NCBI RefSeq assembly: GCF_963678635.1
Contig: NC_087071.1
Span: 14,858,864 to 14,922,863 of the forward strand
DNA from: Symsagittifera roscoffensis
Lineage: Eukaryota > Xenacoelomorpha > Acoela > Convolutidae
Length of the DNA stretch: 64,000 bases
Direction of reading: 5' to 3'
Shown: piece by piece, positions 1 to 11,484 of the stretch
How positions within the stretch are numbered: the stretch's first letter is position 1
How the letters are laid out: each line of letters begins with the position of its first letter
Notes under the pieces: generated by a model
Seen by the model: only the letters and a program-made list of their open reading frames with translations
The model's database searches: none
What the model was told of the DNA's origin: nothing
Translations under genes and position numbers: made by a program

Positions 1-19
1 AGAGTGGGTAAGATTCTAG

Positions 20-305
20 AGACAATACCAAAGCGAGGGAATCGATACTAGAGGAGGACCTGGCGAAGAACGTGAGCTTGAGCCTGCACAACTCCTTTTG
101 CTTGAACCGAGAAGTTAGAGTGAAGGCACTACCCAACCAGGCAAAGAGGTTGCAAGAGCAAAGAGAATGGATGCGATCCTATGAACAGCTGAAGGCTTGG
201 GAGGAGATTGTGATTAGCTCCGATGATGAAGAGGAACTGTTGAGACAGTTTGCCGTATCTAGTACTTCAGGGTGCAGTACCTCCAAGGCGAAGAGTGCGA
301 GATGA
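20..305 (+). CDS. 3' terminal exon of an unrecognised gene (partial)
   Basis: An open frame runs from a stop at 9-11 to TGA... ending at 305, with a candidate splice acceptor (ATTCTAG) at 13-19, so I read it as the last exon of a gene that starts left of the window. It has no early ATG. The roughly 95 residues are mostly hydrophilic: a basic/glutamine-rich middle (KRLQEQREWMRSYEQLKAWE, likely helical) is followed by an acidic patch (SSDDEEELL) and a Ser/Lys-rich tail. Codon choice and GC content are higher than in the surrounding DNA, and an AATAAA lies 93 bases after the stop. I do not recognise the family. A 192-codon frame on the other strand (259-837) overlaps it and is the alternative reading. 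Confidence 0.4.
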
Positions 306-397
306 ATGGGCGAATCGGATGGATCTTGAGTCTTGAGAGGGAAGGGGGGCTTGAGCGTGGATCCGAGTGAAACTTGGATTCACGAAAAAGAAATTTT

Positions 398-403
398 AAT
401 AAA
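398..403 (+). promoter_or_regulatory. poly(A) signal AATAAA
   Basis: Canonical AATAAA about 93 bases downstream of the stop codon of the exon ending at 305, followed by AT-rich sequence. It fits the 3' end of that gene. Confidence 0.4.
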
Positions 404-689
404 GCAAATATTGTTACTAATATACTATATTTATTATATAAATCGAAATGCTGCATGACAATTTCCTGATTGAATAGGACAAAAGAAATTTTAAATGATT
501 GGCTTGAAAAGCGAGAATTCAAGGGTGCAGGTGTGTGCAGATTTTGATTGCTGTTTAGCAATAGTGTGAAAATTTTACATGGCTGTGAATTTTGGGGTGT
601 AGATAAGCTTAAGTCTGCTGCAAACTTCTGTAAATGACCACTGGCACTGTATCTTGAGCAACACTCGGTTTTCTGGGACTCACTGGCAG

Positions 690-800
690 AAGACAGCACG
701 CGATGAGGACATCGATCTCGAGTCCGGGGAGTATGTGCCAGTCGGTCATATTTGGAAGTTTGACCTTGAGAGAAGCAAAAAGCGCTTAATTTTGGAGTGA
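690..800 (+). CDS. possible short terminal exon, acidic product, unrecognised
   Basis: The frame is open from 603 to the TGA at 798-800 but contains no ATG. The segment after a CAG acceptor at 687-689 looks coding: it starts in frame with AAG and encodes 36 residues with an acidic stretch (RDEDIDLESGEY) and a basic end (ERSKKRLILE). GC content is clearly above the flanks. It could belong to the same locus as the exon at 20-305 or be a decayed exon. The function is unknown. Confidence 0.22.
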   Translation, partial: KTARDEDIDLESGEYVPVGHIWKFDLERSKKRLILE

Positions 801-805
801 AATTT

Positions 806-2090
806 AATTTTTCAAAATTTCGAATGGAGCCTGTCATGCACGATTTTCTCGCGATAATTGAAAATCAGAAAAAGAGAAGTCAGAACAATCGAGTAATAAT
901 CGCGGGAAAGTTGCTAGAAAAATCGGTGGGAAATTGCTATTCGCAATTTCAGTAGCAATAATAACCTAGAGTAGAGCTGTCCCATCTGAAACAGAGACGA
1001 GCGCATTCCCACGAACTGGATTGTTGTGATTGGAGTACTATTATTAACTGGACCAGAGTGAACCTTCGGTGGAAAGGTGGACAGCTAGCGTGTCCCAATG
1101 GTTCACGAGAACTTGCAGTCTAGAGTAAAAACTTGTTCTTGTTGTTAAAACTGACTAACATTAAACTCATTTTAGTTACTTTATTGATTCTTGAGTTGTT
1201 TACCGACTTATTTACTTCCTGGTTCTTGAGCGTGCTACTATGTGAGTACAAATTTAAATTCTAGAGTGTGTTTTATGATTGTTATGTTGAGGTAAGGCGA
1301 GTTTTAGGTTGATCCATCTGAAATGGATCAAAGTTCCACTGTCTAACAAAAAAGTAACTTAACGGATTGTTCCGACCCGGTTTTTAACGGCATTCATGTA
1401 TTTTGGTTATTTTGAGACCTAAGTATGGGAACGTTCTTAATTCTAGAGTGGGGGGATATTTTGGTAGTACCCTTAAGCAGTAGCGGGTCGTGGTCTCATG
1501 TCACAAGCGAACCGAATTGGCTCCGACTGATTTGAGGTGGAAAAACACAAGAGATAGTGTCCCTGACTCTTGAGCCAATAGTTATAGGGCCTATTTTTCT
1601 TAAGCCTCATGTGTGACTGCAGTAGACGAATGTTACATTTAAGGTATGACGTTTTTCTCGCTGCTTGTTTTTGATTAACCCGGAACTGAGTAATATCACA
1701 ACACTTGTTTCTAGGTGAACAATACTTGTCTGGACGCAGAACAACCCCCACTTGTCTCTGTACGCAGTATAAGGACGACCACAACAATTCTCCACGACCA
1801 CGACCACAATTCGGTTCTTTTCCAGTTTCCCACCCCCTCGTAAAACTTCTAAAAAAAGCTCTTCAAAAACATCAAAAAAACATCTTCAAGAAAAGCTCTT
1901 GTGAAAATATGTTCACCTGTTCACGCTGATTATGCATTTTATCACATGAAAAGTCATTTTTAATAAGTTTTCATGAATTGAATTTCCGAAAAAAAAATCA
2001 AAAGAGGGGGAACACTTAAAGTCTAGAAAAGAGCCCACAATTCTCCACGACCACAACAACGACAAAAAAGTTTGAAAAGATTTATTCGAC
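806..2090. other. no gene recognised; recurring TTCTAGAGTG motif
   Basis: I see no supportable gene. The decamer TTCTAGAGTG or a close variant occurs repeatedly (near 968, 1123, 1260 and 1441, and once at the window start), often after a T-rich run. Short frames on both strands in 1,473-1,929 overlap each other and show no domain. Confidence 0.5.
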
Positions 2091-2302
2091 AGTGTCTACC
2101 ATGCCACCGAGTACGCTATGAACCAAATACGCCTTTAATGAATGAACAACGAGCGTCAAGCCAGGATTGCTGTTCCGGACAAAAGCTACACCTCTCTCAC
2201 AACAGAAGCTGACGTCAATGGACTCTTCGCATCCAAGACAAATTTGTTTTTTTTTTCAACTTCGTGATTACTCGAGCAGGAGATATTGAAACTTTTTCTT
2301 AG

Positions 2303-2488
2303 ATCACAACCCAATTCACGCTCCTTGACGATTTATTATCAGACGAAGAAAACCCAGCCATATTCAATCAGACAACGGGAAAAGTTTCAAAGGAACCTCA
2401 TTTGCCGATTCCAACTGCAACGCTTCGACCTCAATCATTAGAGTCTGATTTTCTCCCACGGCTCGCATTAAAAATTGGCCAGCACTAA
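2303..2488 (+). CDS. possible terminal exon of an unrecognised gene
   Basis: A clean splice acceptor (ACTTTTTCTTAG, ending at 2,302) is followed by 61 sense codons and a TAA at 2,486-2,488. The peptide has a non-random composition: an acidic segment (LLDDLLSDEENPAIFNQ), then a Pro/Thr-rich segment and a mixed C-terminus. The GC content of 2,080-2,490 is higher than that of its surroundings, and an open stretch at about 2,140-2,245 could be the preceding exon. AATAAA follows the stop by 26 bases. The protein is not recognised; the exon call rests only on splice signal, composition and poly(A) signal. Confidence 0.33.
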   Translation: MTTQFTLLDDLLSDEENPAIFNQTTGKVSKEPHLPIPTATLRPQSLESDFLPRLALKIGQH

Positions 2489-2514
2489 ACACCACTGGTG
2501 CTTCTATATATGCT

Positions 2515-2520
2515 AATAAA
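2515..2520 (+). promoter_or_regulatory. poly(A) signal AATAAA
   Basis: AATAAA 26 bases after the stop of the candidate exon 2,303-2,488. Confidence 0.3.
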
Positions 2521-4490
2521 ATGCCAACCAACGTGCAGCAAAGTCAACTACTAAAAACTAGCCTTATATGAGGCATTGAACCTCTGACAATCAGCCTAGG
2601 AATCTCATTAACCTCCCGTCCGGGTCATTCAAGGACGTTTGATGATTGACAATCGCTAACAAGAAAACGCAGAGAGTAATTGCTAAGGAATACCTGATGC
2701 TTCATATTGTGATAAAATCAAACGTGCCACCTTTTGAGCATTTTTAAATGAGATTTGGATTTAAAAAACAGTAGAGTAATGTTAAAACACTATGCTGGCT
2801 AGGTCGTTGTGCAAATAGAGTAGCCGCCTCATTGTCGACGAAAAAAAAATCTCATTTTGAAAGAAAAACATGAATCAGTTTAGAAGGGCGAACGCGATAA
2901 TCAACGTGTGTACTGTACTGGAAAGTACGTGCTTGTGTTTGAGGTTACATTTATTTAAAACCGCCTTTCCAAGCAGTCTATAAAGCTTTGACAAAGTTTT
3001 GCCAGATTAAAAACAGAGACTAAGTTCATGCAATGTGACATAAGCAGTAGCTGACCTAAATTTTTCTCGTAGGGCGGATTTTTGAAACAAGATTTTGAAC
3101 TTTTTTAAGACTCGTTTTCAACGTTTCACATATTCGGAGCGCTCCTAGAACAAGAAGAAGACCTTATATGGTCAAACTTTTTGCGCCGCCGGCAAAAAAA
3201 AAATTGTGTCAAAAATGTTACTCCATTTTTGAAAAAACAGGTCAAAATTGCTTTCCTTTTTGTCAATATATGGGTCAGCTGTTCAACCTCTGAGGCTCGC
3301 TGGTTGTTAATTGCTACTTGAAACAAACTACACCACATATGCATTTTATTGGGTTTCAGTTATATTATTCTTCTTGAATTTTGAGTGGCCGACAAAAATG
3401 CATCAGCGCTTCGTCTGCATTGTTGCATGCCCTGTTGCTGTAGATGCTTGATATTCACTGACGATGTTATCACTGTTGATTGTCGTTTCTGCCATCGAAC
3501 GATCCGTAAGGTGTTGGTGGTTGGCAAAATTAACTGTGTGAGGGTTGAAATAAATTGCCATCGGTATTCTGCTGTTGAGGAATTGTGTATTTTGTATTTT
3601 CTCGTAATATCTGCCTGAAGCGGTTATTTAGTTTTTCGGCAGTGGGGTTTTCAGTTCAGTGGTTAAAATGTTAGGTTGTGACATTTTTCAAATTGCTGAA
3701 AAATTTCTCTAGCTCTGTCTCTGAGTCAGCTAAGTTGTAGTTCAAAACGATACGATGTCAGTAGAAGCTTTGCGCTGTTGTCTAAAAAGGCACTCTAGTT
3801 AGTCGATAGGAATTTTTCTCTAGCGAAGAGTGGTTTTGTTGGGCATGGCTAGCTCGTGGCAGCTGATCGTCGTTGACATTGCGTTTGTCATAGATGTCGT
3901 ATGCAGTGGTAGTTGTTACCTGTATTTTGTAGTTCCTGTGCTATGTAGCTAGATCAAACCCGGAAAGGAACGCCACAACCAAAAAAAGCAAAAAGAACTA
4001 AAATTAGCAAAAAAAAGTTTCACTTTTTTTTGTACTGGATCGCTACAATAAAAGACGGGCGGAAACTAATTATACCCAGGCGTAAATTAAGGTTTTTTGT
4101 CAAAGCTAAGCTTTATATAGGTTTATCTTTTATTACTAACCAACTGTAAAATGACAGTATGATTATTGAAACTGAAGAAGAAAGTGTGTTCATGACAGCC
4201 TGGTCAAGGTTTACAGCTGAGGTGTGTTTTCTGGCGGTTTAATTGAGTGCCATGTAGAAAACGAACGATGTAGATTGATCACTTTTTTTCCATATAAAAC
4301 AGTAATTTTTACGGTAATATTTCATTGCACTTGGATTTCATTGTTGTTATGTTAACGTTCTCTTTTAGGTTTGTCTGCTTCCAATTATTTATGCAGGTTT
4401 TTCAATTTTCTAGTTGAAAAATTCCGTTCTATTGTAGCTATGGGCATGTTCGAACTTCTGATTTCTGCAGCTTTAGTTTAAAAGAACAAC
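2521..4490. other. no gene recognised
   Basis: Several short frames occur (for example 3,126-3,344 minus and 3,385-3,618 plus), but none has a domain, a convincing start or splice signals. The 3,385-3,618 frame starts with GTG, and its Cys-rich peptide does not match a zinc-binding spacing that I recognise. Confidence 0.5.
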
Positions 4491-4498
4491 AGTCGATC

Positions 4499-4880
4499 CA
4501 AGGGTGGATTTAGAGGAGGAGGCGGACGCCCCCCCCCCCCCCCTCAGAGACTCGACCCCCTGCCGACCCACAGAAATCCATTTTGGCCGATCGACCCCAA
4601 AGTTTTTCTAAAGGCGCCTTTGGCGCCAATGTATAGTAATTTTGAGGGGGGAGCGCGCGCCAAAAAAACACAGTTTTTTGGTCAAAATTTTTCAAAATGT
4701 GCCTAAAAACCCTTTTTTTGGAATGTTTTTTTTTTCAAAGTTTTGCCTAGGGCAAATCGACTAAATCGAACTTAGGAAGAGCTCAAAAAAAAACATTTTG
4801 GTCAACCTAAAAAAAAGATCGACAAAACTTTTGAAAATCCATCCCCCCCACCCGTCGAGAAAATTTTAGATCCGCCCCTG
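4499..4880. mobile_element. hAT-type MITE with perfect 8-bp target duplication
   Basis: A 382-bp non-coding element. Its ends are imperfect terminal inverted repeats of the common hAT type: the left end reads CAAGGGTGGATTTAGAGG, and the right end, read inward on the other strand, reads CAGGGGCGGATCTAAAA. It is flanked on both sides by AGTCGATC (4,491-4,498 and 4,881-4,888), the 8-bp duplication expected of hAT transposases. Inside it are a C16 tract (about 4,529), the phrase AGGCGCCTTTGGCGCC and a GCGCGCGCC run. The same body occurs at 30,265-30,678 and, degraded, at 6,519-6,840 and 7,955-8,276. With no transposase, it is non-autonomous. Confidence 0.85.
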
Positions 4881-4888
4881 AGTCGATC

Positions 4889-6098
4889 CTAAGATTACTT
4901 CCAAAGAAAACACGAAAAAGTCACAAAAATGTAGGTTATTTAGCCGATGTCTGGCAGTTGGACACTTTTATCCCTTGTCACGTTAAATTAAAAAAATAGG
5001 CGACCATATCTGATATATTATATAAATACTTTGCTTATCTGATTAGATATGAGAGCTTGCGTGTCATTTCAGATTGAAACTTGGATCGAAAACCTGGCTA
5101 TTTTTTCTTTCCGCCCACCTGCAAACTTTTATAACTCAAATTACTGTTCACATTGTCCAGTTGTCAGGAAAAATGACTAATTAGACCATGTCAAACATTT
5201 TTCATCTTAATGATCAACCTTGTAAAAACACACCATATACCATAAAATTGATGCTTGTGTGAGGGAAAAAAGTTTTACTTGTATTTCGACTCTCTTGAAC
5301 GTCCCCTCTTCTGAAATGCGGAGTGTAAATGATTTTTTCCGCTTGGTTTTTTATAATCCAAAGACAGAATAAAAAGTTGGAAGTGGGTTAATGCTTTGGA
5401 TACGAGCTGTTGCATTCAAAACTTTCAAGTTTCTCTGCTGAAAAAAGTTGCTCGTTCTTGTGAATCACAAACGTTTGCCTCCTGCCGATATGTAACTAAG
5501 ACAGTTTAATTTTAGTGGGAAAATTAAATCATAACTTGCCCCCCCCCCCTTCTGGACCTGAAGAAACCTCCCTTATCTCTGTTTTTTTTTTTAAATCTGG
5601 AAGTATTTTTTATCACAATATAAATTTTATAATCATGGTGACTTTGCTATGTTTTAATGTATGTTTTACTTGAGTTCAATTTTAGAAGAACTAACTGAAA
5701 CTAGGAGCAAATTATTAGGAAGCTTGCACAACCAACTTTTTGTTCTAAAAAAGCACAACGAGCCTTCTTAAAGTTTTTTTTTAAAGGCGGAACACTTTGT
5801 ATCAGGTTTTTAAATGCGAGCAAGTTTAAACTGATAAATATTTTTCAAAATACTAAGCGTTTATAATCTGATAATTGTTTCAGACTGAAACAATACCTCG
5901 AGCAATGCAGTTAATTAAAAATTCTCAACCAATCAAAACAATTTTGAATAATTTGATTTTATATTTAGTGCTATAAAAACAAGAAAAATTAGTACCAACG
6001 CAAACACCAAAAATTATCGAATGAGTCAAAAACATTTATACAGAAGTATCAAAATATTTTCAAATTGTGTTTTGGTCACAGTTCTGATTTCACTGTAG
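4889..6098. other. no gene recognised
   Basis: AT-rich sequence with a C10 tract near 5,540. No frame above about 60 codons and no repeat shared with the rest of the window that I could see. Confidence 0.5.
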
Positions 6099-6380
6099 TT
6101 ATTTTTCACATAGTGTCGATAGAAATTGATACAGATCGGCTAATGTCCCAGAGAAGCCTTCGAGTTGCATTGATGTACATTGTCCGGTATTATCTGTGGC
6201 GAAGAGGCGTTTCTTGAACTCAAGACAATCAATAGTAAACTCGAGTACTTTCTCTGCAGCGCGAACGTCGTACTCAATATGTAACTGATTGTCTTTACTG
6301 GTGAATATCCTCATCTTCTTACCCCTGTCATTATTACGTGTCATCAAAAACTCGTTACCTTTGACTAAAAAAGAATTCAT
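6099..6380 (-). CDS. hypothetical protein or terminal exon, 93 residues
   Basis: The frame reads from an ATG at 6,378-6,380 to a TAA at 6,099. The sequence looks like a real folded protein: alternating charged and hydrophobic residues with segments such as RIFTSKDNQLHIEYDVRAAE and LEGFSGTLADLYQFLSTL, low in the Lys/Asn/Phe runs typical of chance frames here. A T-rich acceptor (TTCTTTTTTAG) lies right after the ATG at 6,365-6,375, so the true coding part may be an exon starting at 6,364, with the ATG being intronic. The left edge of the 1,436-bp tandem duplication falls exactly here (6,360/6,361), so the acceptor and upstream sequence were duplicated but not this exon. Family not recognised. 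Confidence 0.4.
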   Translation of the reverse strand: MNSFLVKGNEFLMTRNNDRGKKMRIFTSKDNQLHIEYDVRAAEKVLEFTIDCLEFKKRLFATDNTGQCTSMQLEGFSGTLADLYQFLSTLCEK

Positions 6381-6518
6381 TACCTGTTCACATGGATAAA
6401 CAAATGACGTTAGTCAAATCAATTTCTTTGGGCCCAAGACCTAAGCGAATCAAATGATCGATTGTTTTGACTCACTACTTTTTGAAAAATAATTTCAGAA
6501 ATTTATTGCAGATGTGCG

Positions 6519-6840
6519 CAGGGTCGGATTTAGGGAGGGGACACTCTTCCCTTAGGCATTCGAACCCCTCACTAACCAAAGTGCCCCTTAGGTATTCTTT
6601 CATGACATCCATTTTCGACCAACGAATGCTTAAATTTTTTAATGGAGCCTCTGGCATGAGTTTAAATACTAATTTTGAAGGTGAGCGCGCGCCGAAAAAA
6701 TGAAAAGGAAACGTGAAGTTTTGCTCGAATTTTTCCGAAACGTGCCCAAAAATGGCATTTTGGCCCGATTCTCAAAAATTTGGTCGACATAAAAAAACAT
6801 CGTTAAATTTTCTTTTTTTTAAATTGAAAAAACGCCCCTA
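6519..6840. mobile_element. degraded hAT-type MITE (second copy at 7,955-8,276)
   Basis: It starts CAGGGTCGGATTTAGGG, matching the left ends of the elements at 4,499 and 30,265. It shares the internal phrases for CATCCATTTTCG, TACTAATTTTGA and GAGCGCGCGCCGAAAAAA, and ends near CGCCCCTA. The terminal GATCCG of the right end is lost and no 8-bp duplication is visible, so it has been rearranged. The second copy exists only because of the 1,436-bp tandem duplication. Confidence 0.6.
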
Positions 6841-7326
6841 ACAAAATTAAAAGGAGCTGCAAACTTCAAATAAGCAGCTAAAATCCAGTCTTTGATCACT
6901 TCAAGTTGCGAGAAAAATCAAGTTCAAATTTTGGAAAACCATTTATTGAAATATTCGAAAAATATTTAAGATTTAAAAAATCTTATGTTTTTCTTTGAAA
7001 ACCCCTTGATTGCTATTTTTTTTCAATTTTTTACGACTCTTTTTACGACAAAGATTCCCGTAAAATTTTTAAATAAAAGCTAAAAAGTGAATCTGATTTT
7101 TTTAAAAAGAATATACTTTAATAATTGTGGATTATGAATAAAATAGAATCACTCCTGGTGAAAGTGGATAATGTTTCAACTCGCATTTCAATTGTGTTTC
7201 AATTGCCATTGAGCCATTTTATGACAAAGTGGTAACTGATAAGAAGGAACTGGAAAAAAGTTTATAAAACTGAAAAAAGTTGTGCATGCTATGAACCAGA
7301 TACTAAGTGATACCGAACGATTTTTA

Positions 7327-7465
7327 GATACCGAAGACTGCTTGGATTTCAAGATTCGACCGTTCGATCCTCGCGAGCCCGCAAATTTTTGCAAAGATAC
7401 CGAAAGACTGCTTGATTTTAGAGATTCGATCGTTTGATGCTCGCGAGAATGCAACTTTTTTACAT
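7327..7465. repeat. 69-bp direct repeat internal to family A
   Basis: GATACCGAAGACTGCTTG at 7,327 and GATACCGAAAGACTGCTTG at 7,396 begin two imperfect tandem copies, each containing GATTCGA(C/T)CGTT and (T/G)CTCGCGAG. The same pair is present in every complete family-A copy (near 8,763, 10,164, 15,110). It lies within the decayed frame and so encodes a repeated peptide. Confidence 0.7.
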
Positions 7466-9226
7466 GAGCTTCTGAAGTTTTTCGAGTTGGATTTGACAAC
7501 CAAGAGATTATTCAGCCAGGTTATGAAAAGCTTCCTCACAGAGTCAATTTCAAGTTTTTCGGAGATAAAAACACCGCCTACAAAGCACGAAAATGTTTAA
7601 TTGGAAAACAAGGCCCAAAAAATGGTCTGATAACTCAATTTGACGAAAAGTTACCACCACTGGAACTAAATTTAGGAAACGAGATAACAAGTCTAGGTTA
7701 TATTACATCATCAAATAACTGCGTAAAAACGTTAAAGGCAATAAAGATGATGAGTATCCAATATATATACCAGCTAAAAACTCTGAGCAATTGCATTTGA
7801 CTAAAAAAGAATTCATTACCTGTTCACATGGATAAACAAATGACGTTAGTCAAATCAATTTCTTTGGGCCCAAGACCTAAGCGAATCAAATGATCGATTG
7901 TTTTGACTCACTACTTTTTGAAAAATAATTTCAGAAATTTATTGCAGATGTGCGCAGGGTCGGATTTAGGGAGGGGACACTCTTCCCTTAGGCATTCGAA
8001 CCCCTCACTAACCAAAGTGCCCCTTAGGTATTCTTTCATGACATCCATTTTCGACCAACGAATGCTTAAATTTTTTAATGGAGCCTCTGGCATGAGTTTA
8101 AATACTAATTTTGAAGGTGAGCGCGCGCCGAAAAAATGAAAAGGAAACGTGAAGTTTTGCTCGAATTTTTCCGAAACGTGCCCAAAAATGGCATTTTGGC
8201 CCGATTCTCAAAAATTTGGTCGACATAAAAAAACATCGTTAAATTTTCTTTTTTTTAAATTGAAAAAACGCCCCTAACAAAATTAAAAGGAGCTGCAAAC
8301 TTCAAAGGAGCAGCTAAAATCCAGTCTTTGATCACTTCAAGTTGCGAGAAAAATCAAGTTCAAATTTTGGAAAACCATTTATTGAAATATTCGAAAAATA
8401 TTTAAGATTTAAAAAATCTTATGTTTTTCTTTGAAAACCCCTTGATTGCTATTTTTTTTCAATTTTTTACGACTCTTTTTACGACAAAGATTCCCGTAAA
8501 ATTTTTAAATAAAAGCTAAAAAGTGAATCTGATTTTTTTAAAAAGAATATACTTTAATAATTGTGGATTATGAATAAAATAGAATCACTCCTGGTGAAAG
8601 TGGATAATGTTTCAACTCGCATTTCAATTGTGTTTCAATTGCCATTGAGCCATTTTATGACAAAGTGGTAACTGATAAGAAGGAACTGGAAAAAAGTTTA
8701 TAAAACTGAAAAAAGTTGTGCATGCTATGAACCAGATACTAAGTGATACCGAACGATTTTTAGATACCGAAGACTGCTTGGATTTCAAGATTCGACCGTT
8801 CGATCCTCGCGAGCCCGCAAATTTTTGCAAAGATACCGAAAGACTGCTTGATTTTAGAGATTCGATCGTTTGATGCTCGCGAGAATGCAACTTTTTTACA
8901 TGAGCTTCTGAAGTTTTTCGAGTTGGATTTGACAACCAAGAGATTATTCAGCCAGGTTATGAAAAGCTTCCTCACAGAGTCAATTTCAAGTTTTTCGGAG
9001 ATAAAAACACCGCCTACAAAGCACGAAAATGTTTAATTGGAAAACAAGGCCCAAAAAATGGTCTGATAACTCAATTTGACGAAAAGTTACCACCACTGGA
9101 ACTAAATTTAGGAAACGAGATAACAAGTCTAGGTTATATTACATCATCAAATAACTGCGTAAAAACGTTAAAGGCAATAAAGATGATGAGTATCCAATAT
9201 ATATACCAGCTAAAAACTCTGAGCAA

Positions 9227-9595
9227 TTGCATAAACTGAAAATTTCGATTAAAATTGATAAGAGATTAATGGACAAGCGGATTGTTACTAGCAGCGAAAA
9301 CCATGCAGCGGCCTTAGGGGACAAAGAGCGTATCAACCGTCGCACTCAACTTTTTAACCCGATTAAAAAAGCATGCCATGGAGACACACTGATGCAAAAT
9401 GAGACACTGAGACTGCAAACTCATGAAACACTTGGTTTATTTCTCAAAAAGTTACTATTTTTTGTTACAATGAGCAACCATACACTGTTTGTGACATACA
9501 CAGATAATTTCAAAATTGTTTTTTTTTGTTTTTTTTATGACTTTGGTATGGCAACACTAGTTTACATTGAAAAGTATATATTTTTGGGTTTGTGA
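9227..9595 (+). pseudogene. family-A reading frame fragment (copy 3), unknown function
   Basis: An open frame of 122 codons equivalent to the frames at 10,649-10,999 and 15,425-15,941. It contains the recurring peptide features of the family: a Lys-rich start, an ALGDKERINRR segment, and a Leu/Phe-rich end (LGLFLKKLLFF). The copies differ by frameshifts, so this is a decaying gene rather than a working one. Its low-complexity, Lys-rich composition could also be chance, but preservation of the same frame in separate copies argues it was once coding. Confidence 0.4.
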
Positions 9596-10648
9596 AAATG
9601 GAATCAAACAGAGCTTTTGACTAGCAATTTTGGGTTCTCTGAAAAGTCTCGAGTCGAGAATTGTTTTCAATGGAAGGTTTTTCCTAATAATTACTACTAA
9701 AACCCAGTCTCTGATGGCTTTAAGTTGCGAGAAAAATCAAATTCAACTTTTGGAAAACCAATGAAATGAATTATTCGAAACATATTTAGGATTTAAAAAA
9801 TTGTTGTGTTTCCCTTTGAAAACCCCTTGATTGCTATTTTTCGATTTTATACGACTCTTTTCACGACAATGATTCCCGTAAAATTTTTAAATAAAAGCTT
9901 AGAAGTGAATCAAACCAAAATATTCTAGCTTTCCTTCTGATTTTTTAAAAGAATATACTTTAATTGTTGTGGACTATGAATAAAATGGAATCACTCCTGG
10001 TGAAAGTGGACAAGTTTCAACTCGCATTTCAATTGTGTTTCAATTGCCATTGAGCAATTTTATGACAAAGTGCTAACCGATAAGAAGGAACTGGAAAAAA
10101 GGCTATAGATCTGAAAAAGGTTGCGCATGCTATGAACTAGATACTAAGTGATACCGAACAATTTTTAGATACCGAAGACTGCTTGGATTTATAGATTCGA
10201 CCGTTCGATCCTCGCAATTACGCAAAATTTTGCAAGGGTACCGAAAAACTGCTTAATTTTAGAGAATCGATTGTTTAGTTGCTCGCGAGAATGCAACATT
10301 TTTACATGAAATTTGAACTTTTTCGAGTTGGATTTGAAAGTCAAAAGACTTTTAAAAAAAACGTGAAAGCTTATATTATTCTGCCAGGCTATGAAAAATT
10401 TCTTCACAAAGTTAATTTCAAAATTTTTAGGAATAAAAACACCGCCTACAAAGAAGGAAAAACATTAATTGGAAAACAAGGCCCAAAAAAGGTCTGATAA
10501 CTCAATTTGACGAAAAGTTACCACCGCTGGAACCAAATTTAGGAAACGAGATAACAAGTCTAGGTTATATTACATCATCAAATAACTGCGTAAAAACGTT
10601 AAAGTCAATAAAGATGATGAGTATCCAATATATATACCAGTTAAAAAC

Positions 10649-11198
10649 TTGGAGCAATTGCATAAACTGAAAATTTCGATTAAAATTGATAAGAGATTAA
10701 TGGACAAGCGGATTCTTACTAGCAGTGAAAACCATGCAGCGGCCTTAGGGGACAAAGAGCGTATCAACCGTCGCACTCAACTTTTTAACCCGATTAAAAA
10801 AGCATGCCATGGAGACCCACTGATGCAAAATGAGACACTGAGACTGCAAACTCATGAAACTCTTGGTTTATTTCTCAAAAAGTTACTATTTTTTGATACA
10901 ATGAGCAACCATACACTGTTTGTGACATACACAGATAATTTCAAAATTGTTTTTTTTTGTTTTTTTATGACTTGGTATGGCAACACTAGTTTACATTGAA
11001 AAGTATATATTTTTGGGTTTGCGAAAATGGAATCGAACAGAGCTTTTGACTAGCAATTTCGGGTTCTCTAAAAAGTCTCGAGTCGAGAATGGTATTCAAT
11101 GTAAGGTTTTTCCTAATAATTACTACTACAACCCAGTCTTTGATGGCTTTAAGTTGCGAGAAAAATCAAACTCAAATATTGGAAAACCAATGAAATGA
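10649..11198 (+). pseudogene. family-A reading frame fragments (copy 4), unknown function
   Basis: Two frames, 10,649-10,999 and 10,977-11,198, are separated by a single frame change. Together they correspond to the frame in 9,227-9,595 plus about 70 further residues (with a VYIEKYIFLGL segment and a basic C-terminal part ending at a stop at 11,196-11,198). A frameshift in the T-run near 10,960 breaks the gene. No domain recognised. Confidence 0.4.
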
Positions 11199-11484
11199 AA
11201 TTTTCGAAACATCTTTAAGATTTAAAAAAATGTTGTGTTTCTCTTTGAAAACCCCTTGATTGCTATTTTTTTCGATTTTTTACGACTCTTTTTACGACAA
11301 AGATTCCCGTAAATTTTTTAAATAAAAGCTAAAATGTGAATCAAGCCAAAAATTTTAGCCTTTCTTCTGATTTTTCTAAAAAGAATATACTTCAATTATT
11401 GTGGACTATGAATAAAATAAAATCACTCCTGATGAAAGTGGATAAAGTTTCAACTCGCATTTCAACGAGCAATTTTATGACAAA

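Larger units (their letters stand above)
6361..9232. repeat. 1,436-bp tandem duplication, nearly identical copies
   Basis: Unit 1 is 6,361-7,796 and unit 2 is 7,797-9,232, offset exactly 1,436 bp throughout. By eye the only difference is two adjacent bases near 6,872/8,308 (TAAGCAG versus GGAGCAG). The junction (GCAT joined to TTGACTAAA at 7,796/7,797) shows about 1 bp of shared sequence, suggesting end joining or replication slippage rather than repeat-mediated exchange. Each unit contains the degraded hAT-type MITE and the 3' part of a family-A repeat. The copies are either very young or an assembly artefact. Confidence 0.95.

Noticed and set aside
259-837. 192-codon minus-strand frame
   Set aside because: It overlaps the better-supported plus-strand exons and poly(A) signal, and shows no domain. 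Its Ser/Phe/Leu-rich make-up is what the complement of acidic exons gives. Kept only as an alternative.
3385-3618. Cys-rich 77-codon plus-strand frame
   Set aside because: Starts with GTG, the Cys spacing fits no zinc-binding motif I know, and there are no splice or poly(A) signals.
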